A stretch of 64,000 nucleotides of DNA, taken from assembly GCF_026151205.1 (NCBI RefSeq), contig NC_087077.1, forward strand, positions 10,221,983 to 10,285,982, in the 5' to 3' direction. Below are positions 22,244 through 35,500 of this stretch, in pieces. Origin of the DNA: Bolinopsis microptera. Taxonomy: Eukaryota > Ctenophora > Tentaculata > Lobata > Bolinopsidae. The notes under the pieces were generated by a model. That model did no database searches and was not told where the DNA came from. It saw nothing but the letters and a program-made list of their open reading frames with translations. Position 1 is the first letter of the stretch. Every line of letters starts with the position of its first letter. A program made the position numbers and the translations under genes.

Positions 22244-25200
22244 TTATACTGATGAGTCCTCGTGAGAATGGAATTCAATAGTTACGACTTGATCAGTTTT
22301 TGGTGCTGCTTTTTCATCCAGGGCAATGTCTGACGCTCTACCAGAAGGTCCTTCTGAAGGTACGTCTCTATATTCATTTTTAGATGTTTTCACAGATTCA
22401 GCTGATTTTTCATCACATTCTGCTGACCTGAGAGTATGATCTACATCAGCTTCAACCCTGAGAGTATGATCTACATCAGGTACAACACTGAGAGTAAGAT
22501 CTACATCAGGTACAACACTGAGAGTATGATCTACATCAGGTTCAACCCTGAGAGTATGATCTACATCAGGTACAACACTGAGAGTATGATCTACATCAGA
22601 TCCAACACTGAGAGTATGATCTAGATCAGGTACAACACTGAGAGTATGATCTACATCAGGTTCAACACTGAGAGTATGATCTAGATCAGGTACAACACTG
22701 AGAGTAAGATCTACATCAGGTACAACCTTGAGAGTATGATCTACATCAGGTTCAACCCTGAGAGTATGATCTACATCAGGTTCAACACTGAGAGTAAGAT
22801 CTACATCAGGTACAACACTGAGAGTATGATCTACATCAGGTACAACACTGAGAGTATGATCTACATCAGGTTCACCACTGAGAGTAAGATCTACTTCAGG
22901 TTCAACACTGAGAGTATGATCTACATCAGGTTCAACACTGAGAGTAAGATATACTTCAGGTACAACCTTGAGAGTATGATCTACATCAGGTTCAACACTG
23001 AGAGTATGATCTACATCAGGTTCAACCCTGAGAGTATGATCTACATCAGGTTCAACCCTGAGAGTATGATCTACTTCAGGTACAACACTGAGAATATGAT
23101 CTACATCAGGTACAACACTGAGAGTATGATCTACATCAGGTTCAACCCTGAGAGTATGATCTACATCAGGTTCAACACTGAGAGTATGATCTACATCAGA
23201 TTCACCACTGAGAGTAAGATCTACTTCAGGTTCAACCTTGAGAGTATGATCTACATCAGGTACAACACTGAGAATATGATCTAGATCAGGTACAACACTG
23301 AGAGTATGATCTAGATCAGGTTCAACCCTGAGAGTATGATCTACATCAGGTCCTGTGCCACTTCCTTGAGCTGCCATTTCGATTACTTCTATTTCTGGTC
23401 GTGTAGGACGTCTAATATTTGCTGTTATTTCTTCAATCGATGTACGAATGCGTTCTCTTGCATTTTGATAAAAGGTTGAGTTGGTGATTCTAGTAGAAAT
23501 GAAATGAAACGGTGTTCTTAGTATGCTTGTCACGATATCGTCATAAAGCAGAGGGTTTATGACAGAATTAATTGGAAGAATTAGCATCGAAAATAGACTG
23601 TACCAGGGAGTGGCGTCGAATAGTTCCAAGAAGTGCAGTGCGCATGTAACTATGAAGGGCACCCAGCAGAAAAAGTCAGTGGTTATTATTATGGTAATCC
23701 TCCTGTTCATTTTTCTGTTTCGTTGAGCAATTCGGTTATCACCTTGTGGATTAGCCACACTATTTGCAGAATTTCTGGAGACCACGGCTATTAAAATGTA
23801 TGATACGGTTATGAAGATGAAGCAGATGAAGTTTAACATGAGTATACTCCAAACAAACAGTTTTTGCGGATCGTCTTTAGTTACGAAGTACTTGAAGAGG
23901 CATACTCCGTCATTTCCGTAGAAATCACGCTTATTGACGGTCTTACTGTGATCTTCATATTCAAAATCATGGGAGTACATGTTTCTGACCATTTCAAGAA
24001 TCTTTTCCCAGCTTAAGTTTGTTGCTTTCATTCGTCCGTAATAAGCCTCAAGGACTGGGATGATTTTTTGTTTGTCTGCAGTTCCGATGAAAAATCGCAG
24101 TTCGTCAGCAAAATTAACTCCATTTACAAAGAAGTCCTCAAAGACACTAATTATGGGTGTTACAGCTACAGCAATAGACACAATAACAATGAAGGACATT
24201 CCGATCATTACTTTTAGATACTTCGCAAGGTTGATTTCTCCTGGGACTCTCAAAGGGCCTCTTATCCCATTCAACCTCACCATGCTCAAACCAGCCATAG
24301 CGAACAAGGATACCTGTGAACCTATAGTGCTAAGAACACCTAACATAGAACATTCAAAGCTTGTTAACCATTTGATTTGCTCACGGCAATAGTCCTTTTT
24401 GAATATTACCATGTCGTATATAATTATAATCAGTAAGTAGCATCCTACCAAGAAGTCTCCAAATGATATAAGAATGATGAATGACTTGTTCACCAACGCA
24501 ACTGAGGTAGAACATCGCTTCAATGTCCCAATGTTCTTTGCCATGATGATAAGGTTTGCTAGTACTGCTAGACCTCCTATAACTAACGTAACCCCTTTGA
24601 TGAACGATGTTTCCAGAATACTTCTTGAACATTGCTCATTGCATTCATCGCTGAGATCCAAACAATCAAATTGTTGGTCACATTTCTTAGTTATAGGGAT
24701 GAGATTGCCAGAGGCATTGCACTGAAAATGATTGGTACATCCTGCCTCATCTGAACCATCCTCACAATTTTTGACTAAATCACACACTTGTGAGTAGTCC
24801 AAGCATGTGATTTTGTCGTCACACACGAAGTAACTATTACTATAAATATTTCCGTGAGACTTGGTTAAGAACACGAGATATTTATTGTTGGCAATAGTTC
24901 CTATCCTTTTGGGAAATTGATCTGGACACACTTCATACCTTGGTAGGTTCCTTAGTGGGCAAGTAGAGTTTTCACATCGATTTGTGCAACTGGTATAGAT
25001 ATAATGTTCTCCGAATAGATAATCACAATCTTTTGTGCCGTTCGGGAGTTGCAATTCTGTTTTTGTTTCAACTCCAAACATATCATGATCGGGAAAAATG
25101 AAATCTTCCACTGTGCAGTTTTCGTTTCTAAGGTTTCTTATGCTTTCGACTCCTTTGACGCAGAATGATAACTGCTTGACAAGGCCATTTTTCGTGCCTA

Positions 25201-26523
25201 ATGAAGAGGTTGAAATTGTCTGAGAACGTCGGGAAAGTGAACAGATCCTGTTCTCATTTCCACACGTCTCTAGTCCGTCACAAAGATTTTCATATTCCAC
25301 ATAACCTGGATCTCCCCAAGGGCAAACAAAAACATTGCTACAGGTTTCGTTACTTGTCACAAACCGCAGCGTTTTTTCCTTCCCGCACGTGGGCCAGATC
25401 AAGTGATTTTCATCACCCCCATCTTTACAGTCCTTTATACCGTCACCTAGCCAGGTTAAAGGTATTGTTATATTACCTGCATTTCCATAACGTCTCTCAC
25501 AGGTCGCTTTTGTTTGATTGCGACAAATTCGATGCAATTCGTCAACTCCGCTAGCACAATCCGAGAAGTTGCTGCACAAAAGATGCTTATGAACAGTGCA
25601 ATTTTTGGATATCGCTTGGCATTGATTTTCTATACTGTCATCGCAAATCGCGATCTTTTTATCTGAGCAGATCATGAATTTAGAGATTGTGGATTTATAT
25701 CCATTTACATCGCAAGTTAGTCCCACTCTTGATGGATCGCTACAATTTACTTGAGACTCCTTGGTATCAATACAATAGTCATTCGAAAAATGTGAATCCT
25801 CAGTCTCACTGTCGGACGTAAAGTATGGGAATGCTGAACATCTGGTGAAGTTATGGATGGCCAAAAAATACAGGTCACGATTGAACAGACTCCTCGTCAG
25901 ACATGTGTGCTTTGTTGTCTCCGTAACTCCACAACTGGTCGTGTCTTCACGATCTTCACATTGTGATCGATGCATACCAAAAGAATCAGATACACATATC
26001 AAACTAGGAGGTACATATATAATCTTACCGGCCTCTCTAGATGATTTACAATATATACCGTAAGTAAATCCGTTGCAGACTGCCTCGTCCTCACAGTTGA
26101 GACTGTCACATTTATCATTACAGATTTTGGTAGAGTCAACTTGGGCTCCACTTCGCATTGTTGTTATATCAACAAACCTATTACATGCAGTTTTATCAAG
26201 GTCTTCATTCGAGCAATCTGAATTACCATTGCATAGATCCATGGATAATAGAATACGATTATTACTTTGATTCAGGCACAAGTAATTCTCACACAATATT
26301 TCATTGTTTGTTATTCTAAATCCGGGTAACCTTACATCACACGCTTGATAATAGTGGGGATCGTCGGAGCAGACTTGTCCCTTAATATTGAACTGATACT
26401 GGTAGGATGTGCTGTAATAATGGTAATAAATCTCTTCAGAATTGTGGCAGAGATACATGTCAAACATGCATTTGTACTTTAGGAACCCTCCACGTTCTTC
26501 AATATTTCTATCATGACAGTAAT
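22244..26523 (-). CDS. terminal exon: Cys-rich ectodomain, 7TM domain and repeat tail
   Basis: Single exon of the receptor above, listed separately because it is nearly self-contained. Cys-rich modules cover roughly 26,500-24,640, with Asp/Glu-Ser-Asp-Glu calcium-type clusters best preserved in the last two. TM1 starts near 24,610 (ETSFIKGVTLVIGGL). TM7 ends near 23,545 and is followed by a basic segment. The stop is at 22244-22246. Confidence 0.88.
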
Positions 26524-29500
26524 CTGAAATTAAAAGTATTGAAAATAGAAGAAAATAGTACAAAGCTTATAAGAAATTTGGAGGCATGAATTATAAAGCT
26601 AAACCGAATTATCGATAGTGAAGCGGTAAATTTTGTGAAAAGTCAGGTTAATATATCCCGAGAACGGAAACTAAGCCCACAACCTCTTGATATTCTCTAG
26701 TTAACTATTATCCTATTACTTATTACCGCTTAGCTATCTCAGTCCACTCCATCCCGACAATTATTTAAAGATTTTTACTACAGATACCATGCCGTTAGTG
26801 ACCCTGGTCATTAGGAAAGTTCGCATGAGATGGACCACGTTTTTTCCAATTTAACTTTAGATTCTAAAGTTTAGAAGATTGTCACAGGAAAAACTTTTAA
26901 GATAGGCATATGATATTTCACATGTATAGTTCAACTTATTATTACCATATTATTGAGTTTCGATTAATAAAATTTTTGAAAGCTAACGAGTCATTTTACA
27001 TTTTGTTTTCTAATGACAGCTTCCAAGCATGCAATAAAAGTTTAAACGTGTTTAAATTTAATCGATTCATCAAATCTCACTTTTTCAGAATCCGAAGAGA
27101 AGAGGGACATTTTTCGCTAATTGAGTTCAAAATGAGGCTAACTTGCTGACATTCTATGAAACATGCTTTTTAGATTGGTATCTGGTCAACCATATTTTAA
27201 CACTACATTTACTCGATGGTTTGATCTGTTAGCCCCAATTTCGCCTCCCGTAGAAAGGGTAGCCTCGATCAAACCACACATAAATTATGATAAATTCTCA
27301 ATAACCTTCGGGCTGCAATAACAAGTTTTTTAGTGGGTTTATAAACTGTTTCCGTACATTAAAGTTATGACAATGCAGTCGAATTCTTTATTAGCCTCAT
27401 TTTGGCCTCCTATAACAAGTACTAGTAGTCTCGGCGATTTCTGAAATGTTGAGCTTGAAGAGGATGAATCAATCTTTATTGTTGACACATTACCTATATA
27501 CCTTATCGGACCTCATTTGGACGGACATTAAATGAACGGACATTATTATGAACGGACATTAATATGAACGTTAGAAGGCATTCAAAACCATCAAAAATCC
27601 GAATTTTTAAAGTTTTTTTAACGTTGTTTTATTTCAGCAAATGATTTTTTAATCCATTTTTTATACAATAAGTAAGAAAATTAGTCGTTTAGCAGTAAAA
27701 ATGTTAAAATTTGTGTACATGATCAGTGTCTAATATCGCATCTCATCTTCATGATCATCAAATGTGTTTTCATGCATGAAATAGTGTATGCTTAAAGTTA
27801 AAGCATCAGTGATTTCTAGCTTTATGGAAACCTTTTTTTATCAAACTACCCCGGTCCTGCATTTCAGTTTTAACTTTTACAAGCCATTCATTTTACCCTC
27901 TCAAAAGGTGGCTACCCTCTTTTTCACCTCGAATATTTGAAGCTTAGATATCGTTTAAGTATAATCCAAAGGAATTTCATGTGCAACATGGATATCAAGT
28001 AACTTGTGAGTTGTTGACCTATTTTCGTACATTAAAGTTAAAATGTGGTCGAATTCTTTATTAGCCTTATTTTGGCCTTCTTCAATATAGACTCGACGAT
28101 TTCTGAAATAATGAGCTTGAAGAGGATGAATCAATCTTCATTGTTGATACATTCGATAGTCACAATACCGAACCTGCTCGAAAATATACCTTAGGGGACC
28201 TTATTTGGACGGACATTACTTGAACGCTGGAGGCCCTAGCGTTCACGTTAATGTCCGTTCAAATAAAGTCCGTTCAATTAATGTCCGTCCAAGTTAAAGT
28301 CCGTTGAATTTTGTTTCAAAAATTTTTCCATTTCGAACTTTTTGTCCAGAATATGACAACTTTTTAATTTTAGTCAATTTCAATTGCTATCATTAGACTA
28401 AACTAAATTAGGTAGAATGTAGGAGTGACGAACCACATACAGCTATGGCTGGAGAGTCTACGCCCAAAATCAAGATGGGATCAACACTGTGTGCTGTGCT
28501 ATTTGTTTTCGCTGTTTGTTCTTGGAATGTTAGGGGCTTGGGTAGTCCAGACACTGCAGTTAATGATAAAATTCAGTCTGGACGACTTTTGAAGAGGGAG
28601 TGACTGGGTAATGACTGCAAAAGGTACGGTATGGACATTGTGGGACTACAAGAAACTAAGTGCACTAATCAGGTGGATAACATACTTCACAACAACTACA
28701 GACTGTTAATTTTTGATCAGAAAGAACAATGTCATGGGGGTATTGGATTTGTTATTAGCCCTAAACTGCAACCTTTCATCACAACTTTCAAACAGATCTC
28801 TGATAGAGTTGGGTATATTTATTTTTGTTTTCCTCTCAAGTGTGGTAGCAATAAGAATTTCAGAATCATCAACAGTTATGGTCTCACATCTCTTCGTGCT
28901 CAACAACACCCTGACAAACTGTCTCAGTTTTATAGAGAGTTACACAATGTATCCTCTACTCCATCAAAATGGAAAATGTTCCACTGCGGCGATTTCAACT
29001 CAAAGCTGGGTAAACGAACTAGGGTTGATGAACAATTAGGTCTGGAAGGTTTGATAGGTAGACATGGTATTGGGACTAGAAATGAAAATGGGGGGCATTT
29101 GCTTGAATTCATGGTTAAAGAAGACCTAACAGCATGCAATGCTTTGTTTGATCATCCAAGTAGGCACAAACTAACTTGGACTGGTGAACACAGGACTAAG
29201 AGAAATACTCCTATATACGCTCAACTTGACTATGTGCTTTGTAGGAGGAGGTCTACGGTTTTAATAAAGGACAGCAGATCATACGGAGGCGCTGAGTTAC
29301 GATCTGATCACAAACCTGTTGTAACTCGATTAACGCTGAAAAATCATGTTCTCATTCACAAAACCAAAAAATCAGATAGCACTCAGTTTGACTGTTCAAC
29401 TCTCTACAGGAATAAAGAACTCAGAGGGAAATATCAAAGTGTGATTGCTGAAAGGTTATCGGGTAAAACTTATCCAGATGACCCAAATGAGAAAATGAAT

Positions 29501-32500
29501 GAACTTTTTAGTGACATACGTGCGTGTGCTGAAGAAACTATACCACTGAAAGGAAAATCCTCAAAAAAAATTTTTTCAGTGATCTAACAGTAGCCTCATT
29601 AGTTGCTAAAAAGCGTGATCGGACTCTGAATATAAAATCAGCCCCAAGTGGTAGTGATGTTAGTGGAGATAGGAGAGAAGTTAGAAAGATTCAGAATAGC
29701 ATTTCTAAGAGACTTGTGCAAATAAATAACATGAAGGCTGACGGTCTAGCAGAAGAAATAAATAACACTGAAGATGCTAGAAAGATGTTTGAAGCTTCAA
29801 GATCTTTAGCTGGAATGAAAAATTCGGGTAACATAGTGGTCAATGATATCAACAACAACCCTATTGGTACTGATTTAGGGAAAGCAAACACAGCGAAATC
29901 TTTCTTTGAAAAGCAACTAACAGAAGGAGTTGAAGCTGGCCTGCAACCTTTTACCTGCGATCCAAAACCACTTGATAACCCCATTACACCAGTTGAAGTT
30001 AAACTTGCTGCAAGTAAACTCAAATCAAACCGTGCCAGTGGTCCCGATAATCTCCAGAATGAGTTGATAAAGTACGCCCATCCAATCACTTTTGAGAAGT
30101 ATGCTGAGGCAATTAACGATTCATTTAGTGAGAACAAATACATAAGTTCGATAGGACAAGGTATTGTGACTCCTCTACAGAAGCCCGGTAAACCTGAAGG
30201 TCCCCTCACAAGCCTTAGACCACTTACATTGTTAAACGGATCGAGGAAGATGCTCACTCAAATTGCCTTAAAACGGGTTGAGAGTAGAATTGACAACTAC
30301 ACCATGCCATGGCAGAGTGCTTCCTACCTCTTAAGAGAGGTAGGAGCTGCTCTGACATTGTGTGGGCTCAGAGAATGCTCATATCTGTTGTGATGAGGAA
30401 GAAATGGACATTTAGCAAAATGGGTATTGATATGAGAAGAGCTTTTGATACCGTGAAACGGGACACTATTATCAATGTTTTGAAAGATGCTGGTTGTTCG
30501 GAGGACGACATTCGCTTAGTTCAATACCTTCTATCGAATACTCTCCTTAGTTCGTGTTAACTCCTCACTGTCGGAAGAGTTTGAAAGTTTACTCGGAGCA
30601 TTTCAAGGTGACAGTTTATCTGGAAAGCTATTCACACCTATTCTTGCAGCAGCCTTACACCACCTCAGAGCTGTATCTGGGAGACCAAACCCACCAGTAT
30701 CAGAACTAGGTTTTCCAACTGAGTGGGAATATTCAGACGATTGTGACTTTGCTGACGAGGACATCAAGAAACTGAGAATTTTCCTTCCTGCAGTGAAGGA
30801 GATTCTCAAAGACTGGAACCTCCAAGTAAATGAAAGTAAAACTGAATTCAGTACCTTCTACCTGGCGAAAAATCAGATAAAGACACAAACGGTCAGCCAT
30901 TAGCTAATAACGAACCATGGCGAAGTAACAAGTCACTAGGTTCCTTACTGTGTACTGAGAAGGACATTCAAAGAAGGAGAATCCTAGCTGAGATTGCTTT
31001 TAAGAACTTTGAAAAAGTATGGTTGTCCGGTAAGAAAATCTCCCTTGAAAGAAAGCTGAGGTTATATGATGCTCAAGTTGTATCTGTATTGATTTACAAC
31101 TCAAATAGTTGGAGTCCTAAGAAAGCAACCATGGAGAAAATGGACACACTCAATCGTAGACACCTCAGGTCCATTTTAAACATCAAATGGCCTAAAGGTA
31201 TGATAAGCAACAAAGCATTGTATGAAAGGTGCAAAGTTGAAAAGTTATCCAAGCGTATCGAACACCAGCGGTGGAAGATGTTTGGACACATTCTCAGGAG
31301 TATGGAGAACACCCCAGCCCAAACGGCTCTCTCTTTTGCTATTGAATCAGATAATTTATTCATTGGAAGATTGGGGAGACCTAGAATGAACTTGTTATCC
31401 GGTTTAAGAAGTGATTTAAGTTGTAGAAATTTGCAAATGGACAACTTGCATGAATTGAACGAAATTAGAGATATAGCTGCATGCAACAGATGTTGGGAAA
31501 ATCTTTTTCAAGGGTACAGTTTACCGCATTAAGGTATTTTGAAGAATAATTTTTGTCGGTAAGATCCTGTTTTATAATAATAATAATAAGGCCCCCGCTC
31601 AGAACACCAGAGCTAGTGAGTAGTGGGTCCGAGGCTGATACTCGTGGTCAGCACCCCCGGGGTCGGTAACGGCAGCAGTCCATTGGATGGCTGCCGGCTA
31701 GAGCTACTCACTCCCTGGCATTGCCAGATGTCTTCTTCCTGAGGTTCAGTTATAGCACAAAGTTTAAACTATTAACACTGTTAGTTCCCCCGTTACTAGT
31801 CCAAGTAACGGGCTAGAACTTGACCAAACAGCTGGTGAAACACCTGTAGACCACCAGAACCTCAGGCTCTATTGTCCTTCTCAACATCATTTAATGTTAT
31901 CGTGAGATTTTGTAATTGCTTAAAATTCATGTTTAGGAAGGAACAAAAAAAAAGAAAGAAAATTACAAAAAAAAGTTAAAAACAAAAAAGACAAAAAAAA
32001 GACAAAAAAAAGCACAAAATGGAAAAACCAAGAAAAGTATCTGTGACTGAAACAGCAGTATTTTAAAATTTATCCCCTTATTATATATTTATTCGTTATC
32101 ATAGCAGCATAGACTGTCAGTACTGAAAGATTCTCCATCCTTAGTAAATAATTACTATTTATAGTGTTACCATTTACCATACCCATTGTAATACTGATAT
32201 CTGGATATTATCCGGTTGGAAGAGACAAGGACAAGTGAAACAAGGAAGTTAGGAGTAAGGGCAAATTTTCGGCGTCAACGCCATCTTCAGGCTAAAATTG
32301 TTATAAATGTTAGTATATAATAAATGCTTCTATACTAGTTAAAATGCTAAATTAAAATTACACACACTGAATACAGGTTACATCAAATGGTATTGTACAT
32401 TACATTGAAAATAGTGATGTACACACGTTTTACACTCTGTCCAAGTACATAATATCTACTGAACAGCAGGGTCGTGTGCTATTTGTTTAAATTTGTCTTT

Positions 32501-35500
32501 GAATATGTTGTAAAAGAAATCCCTTAAGCTTCTCGCACTCTTCTTTGTTATTGATACTAGGTTTAAATAAATTAATGTAGTAAGCTTCTGTCACTTTACG
32601 TTTAATGGTGCTATATAAGTTAATTTCTAAAATATCGAAGGAAATATCTGGTTCTATGTTATCGTGAAACTCTGAATAATGAGCAGCCAACGCATTATCA
32701 GGATAGGTTAAAGGCCTGTTGACTGCTCTTCGATGCTCTGAAAATCTATCGTGTGCTGTTCTACTCGTTTCCCCGGCCCTATATATAGCTCTTGACATAA
32801 TTTACACGTAACTTTGTATATGACACATTTTGGTTTGCAGTCGTGATTTGTTGTGATGAGTGGACATATGATACAGTTTGGTATGGTGCAGTGTGGTTTG
32901 TCGTGTGGTCGTGATGAACATAAGATCTCTGAGAGTTTCTTACCTGGTGTGAATATGAATTTGACCGGTAAGTTGTGTGAGAGGGCAAATTGAGTGACTT
33001 CTTTGGAAAATGGCTCGTTGATGAATGGTAGAGTGCATGTTACGTGGTCGGTATCTTGTATGTTTGATGATGAAGGGTTATGACGTGCTGTAGGTGAGAG
33101 AGGGTGAAGTCGTCCTGTTTTGTTTATACGTCGTGGGTCTTGGTAACCGTTGTTGACCAACAAGTTGTCTACTATCTTCATGGACTCTTCTTTATACTCT
33201 GGTGTTGATGAGCAAAAAGCAGCCGTTTTGTAGAAGTTCTTGATGGTTGCTACTTTAGTTCCCTCATTGTGGTGGCTGTTGGCGTGCAGTGTGATATTCT
33301 TTTTCTGCTTCTTTCTGTAGAATTTGTGGTGTAGTGTTCCCTGTTCGTCGATCTTTATCTGGGTGTCGAGGAATGGGGTGAAATCCTGACGGCTTTCCGG
33401 ATATATGTCCACTCATCACAACAAATCACGACTGCAAACCAAAATGTGTCATATACAAAGTTACGTGTAAATTATGTCAAGAGCTATATATAGGGGAAAC
33501 GAGTAGAACAGCACACGATAGATTTTCAGAGCATCGAAGAGCAGTCAACAGGCCTTTAACCTATCCTGATAATGCGTTGGCTGCTCATTATTCAGAGTTT
33601 CACGATAACATAGAACCAGATATTTCCTTCGATATTTTAGAAATTAACTTATATAGCACCATTAAACGTAAAGTGACAGAAGCTTACTACATTAATTTAT
33701 TTAAACCTAGTATCAATAACAAAGAAGAGTGCGAGAAGCTTAAGGGATTTCTTTTACAACATATTCAAAGACAAATTTAAACAAATAGCACACGACCCTG
33801 CTGTTCAGTAGATATTATGTACTTGGACAGAGTGTAAAACGTGTGTACATCACTATTTTCAATGTAATGTACAATACCATTTGATGTAACCTGTATTCAG
33901 TGTGTGTAATTTTAATTTAGCATTTTAACTAGTATAGAAGCATTTATTATATACTAACATTTATAACAATTTTAGCCTGAAGATGGCGTTGACGCCGAAA
34001 ATTTGCCCTTACTCCTAACTTCCTTGTTTCACTTGTCCTTGTCTCTTCCAACCGGATAATATCCAGATATCAGTATTTCAATCATGAGACTAATAAACAG
34101 CGAACTACTCCGTTATTTGATATTACATACCCATTGTATTAGTAATTACATTGTAATTGAAATTATGTTATATATAATATATATCCTTGTATTTGCTGTT
34201 ACTTGTCCCCCGGTTAATTCCCTTTCTTGCCTCTCGTTGGTGAAAATCTTTTATCCTTCTGCTCTAGCTCTTGGTTTCTTGACTAGGTGCAACTGACACC
34301 TAGTGGTTTTCTTTCCGGGCATGGACTGACCCGCAGATGTCCCCCAATCTTAAGTTGTGGACTCGTGACAAAAGGATGTGTGGCCATGGGTTAAATGGTT
34401 ACTAACGGGTCTACTACCCAGGAGGTAGCTACCTGGGGAGCTGGGCGACGCGGGGCAACGCTCAGTGCTCTGTTTTCCCTGCCAACTCTCTAGGGGGTAT
34501 ATCAAGTCCCCCAGTTATGATATGAATTCTCTCTCAAATTTTTCAAACTCTCCTACTCTCCCTACTAATGGGTCAGAGCAGGATCAACAACCTAACATCG
34601 CCCCTCCAGCACGCCGTGAGAGGAAGGCTCGCACTGAGACTTCCACTCGTCACACGTGGAGCAAGGAGGACAACATACAGCTCATGACGCTGTATTACCA
34701 GAGCCAACCATCCCGCTCTGGTTATAGAAGGAGACTCCGGTCACTGTGGGATGATGCCGGACTCTTCACTTGTACAGAACAAAGATTGGCAGACCAAGCA
34801 AGGTCAATCAGAAATAATAATCTCCTCTCAGACATAGAACTATTGGAGATTCGAGGTACTCTTCCACCTAGCGTAGTGGAAGAGGCTCCAACAACGACAA
34901 CTCAAGCTCTACCCACAGTCTCCCAAGCAATCAGGACGTTGAGGGATGCAACTATCCCAACTGTTGCCGCCGAAGAACTCACCCCCACCGCAACGGTACC
35001 TGATTTTGACAAGGAGGCAATCATTGAGCGGCTAAAAACCCTCTTAGAAGACCCTTCAGTGATAGAAACCAAGCCCCTGAGACATGTGAACAGAAAGAAG
35101 CTTATGGAGGAAACATCTCTCATTAACTCATGTATAGCAGAGATCCCTACTTCTTCAATCACTGAAACCAACACTCTATTGCTTGCAGGAGCACATTTAG
35201 TCAGCGAAAGACTTGGTGAAAAACCTGCAAATAAGAATGCAGAGAAGCGGAAAACTCCGCTATGGAAAAGAAGAATCGAAGATAAGATTACCCAGGTGAG
35301 GAAAGACATCTCTTATCTTGAGGAGAAGAAGAAAGGTATTACCCTTAAACAAAAAATACTAGAAGGGCTCAACAGACGTCACCCCCTGTTGAAGAAAAAG
35401 GGTATATCATGCATCATTGAGGAGCTCAAGCAACGTCTACGTGCAAAAGCAGCTAAGATAAAGAGATTTAATAAAAGATGCGAACGATACCACCAGAACA

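Larger units (their letters stand above)
32190..34077. mobile_element. Penelope-like element with a large inverted duplication
   Basis: Arms 32190-32869 and 33403-34077 are near-identical inverted copies, separated by a 533-bp unique centre. The minus strand from 33412 encodes the end of a reverse transcriptase (PFLDTQIKID), a linker, then a GIY-YIG endonuclease start (VTCKLCQELYIG). The plus strand from about 33410 encodes the same endonuclease unbroken (YIGETSRTAHDRFSEHRRA) to a stop at 33778-33780. The minus copy has a 5-nt insertion after YIG that breaks the frame. Most of the RT is missing. RT plus GIY-YIG is the hallmark of Penelope-like elements. The inversion junction lies at GGACATATATCC-like sequence, consistent with a twin-priming or template-switch event. 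Confidence 0.88.

Noticed and set aside
22436-23284. Plus-strand frames of IYIRFNPESM repeats
   Set aside because: Shadow of the 30-bp coding repeats of the receptor tail; the minus frame continues from a clear 7TM domain.
26524-26563. Extending the receptor exon to 26563 as its start
   Set aside because: That position is TTG, not ATG, and the segment is a pyrimidine-rich splice acceptor matching the LDLa exon pattern.
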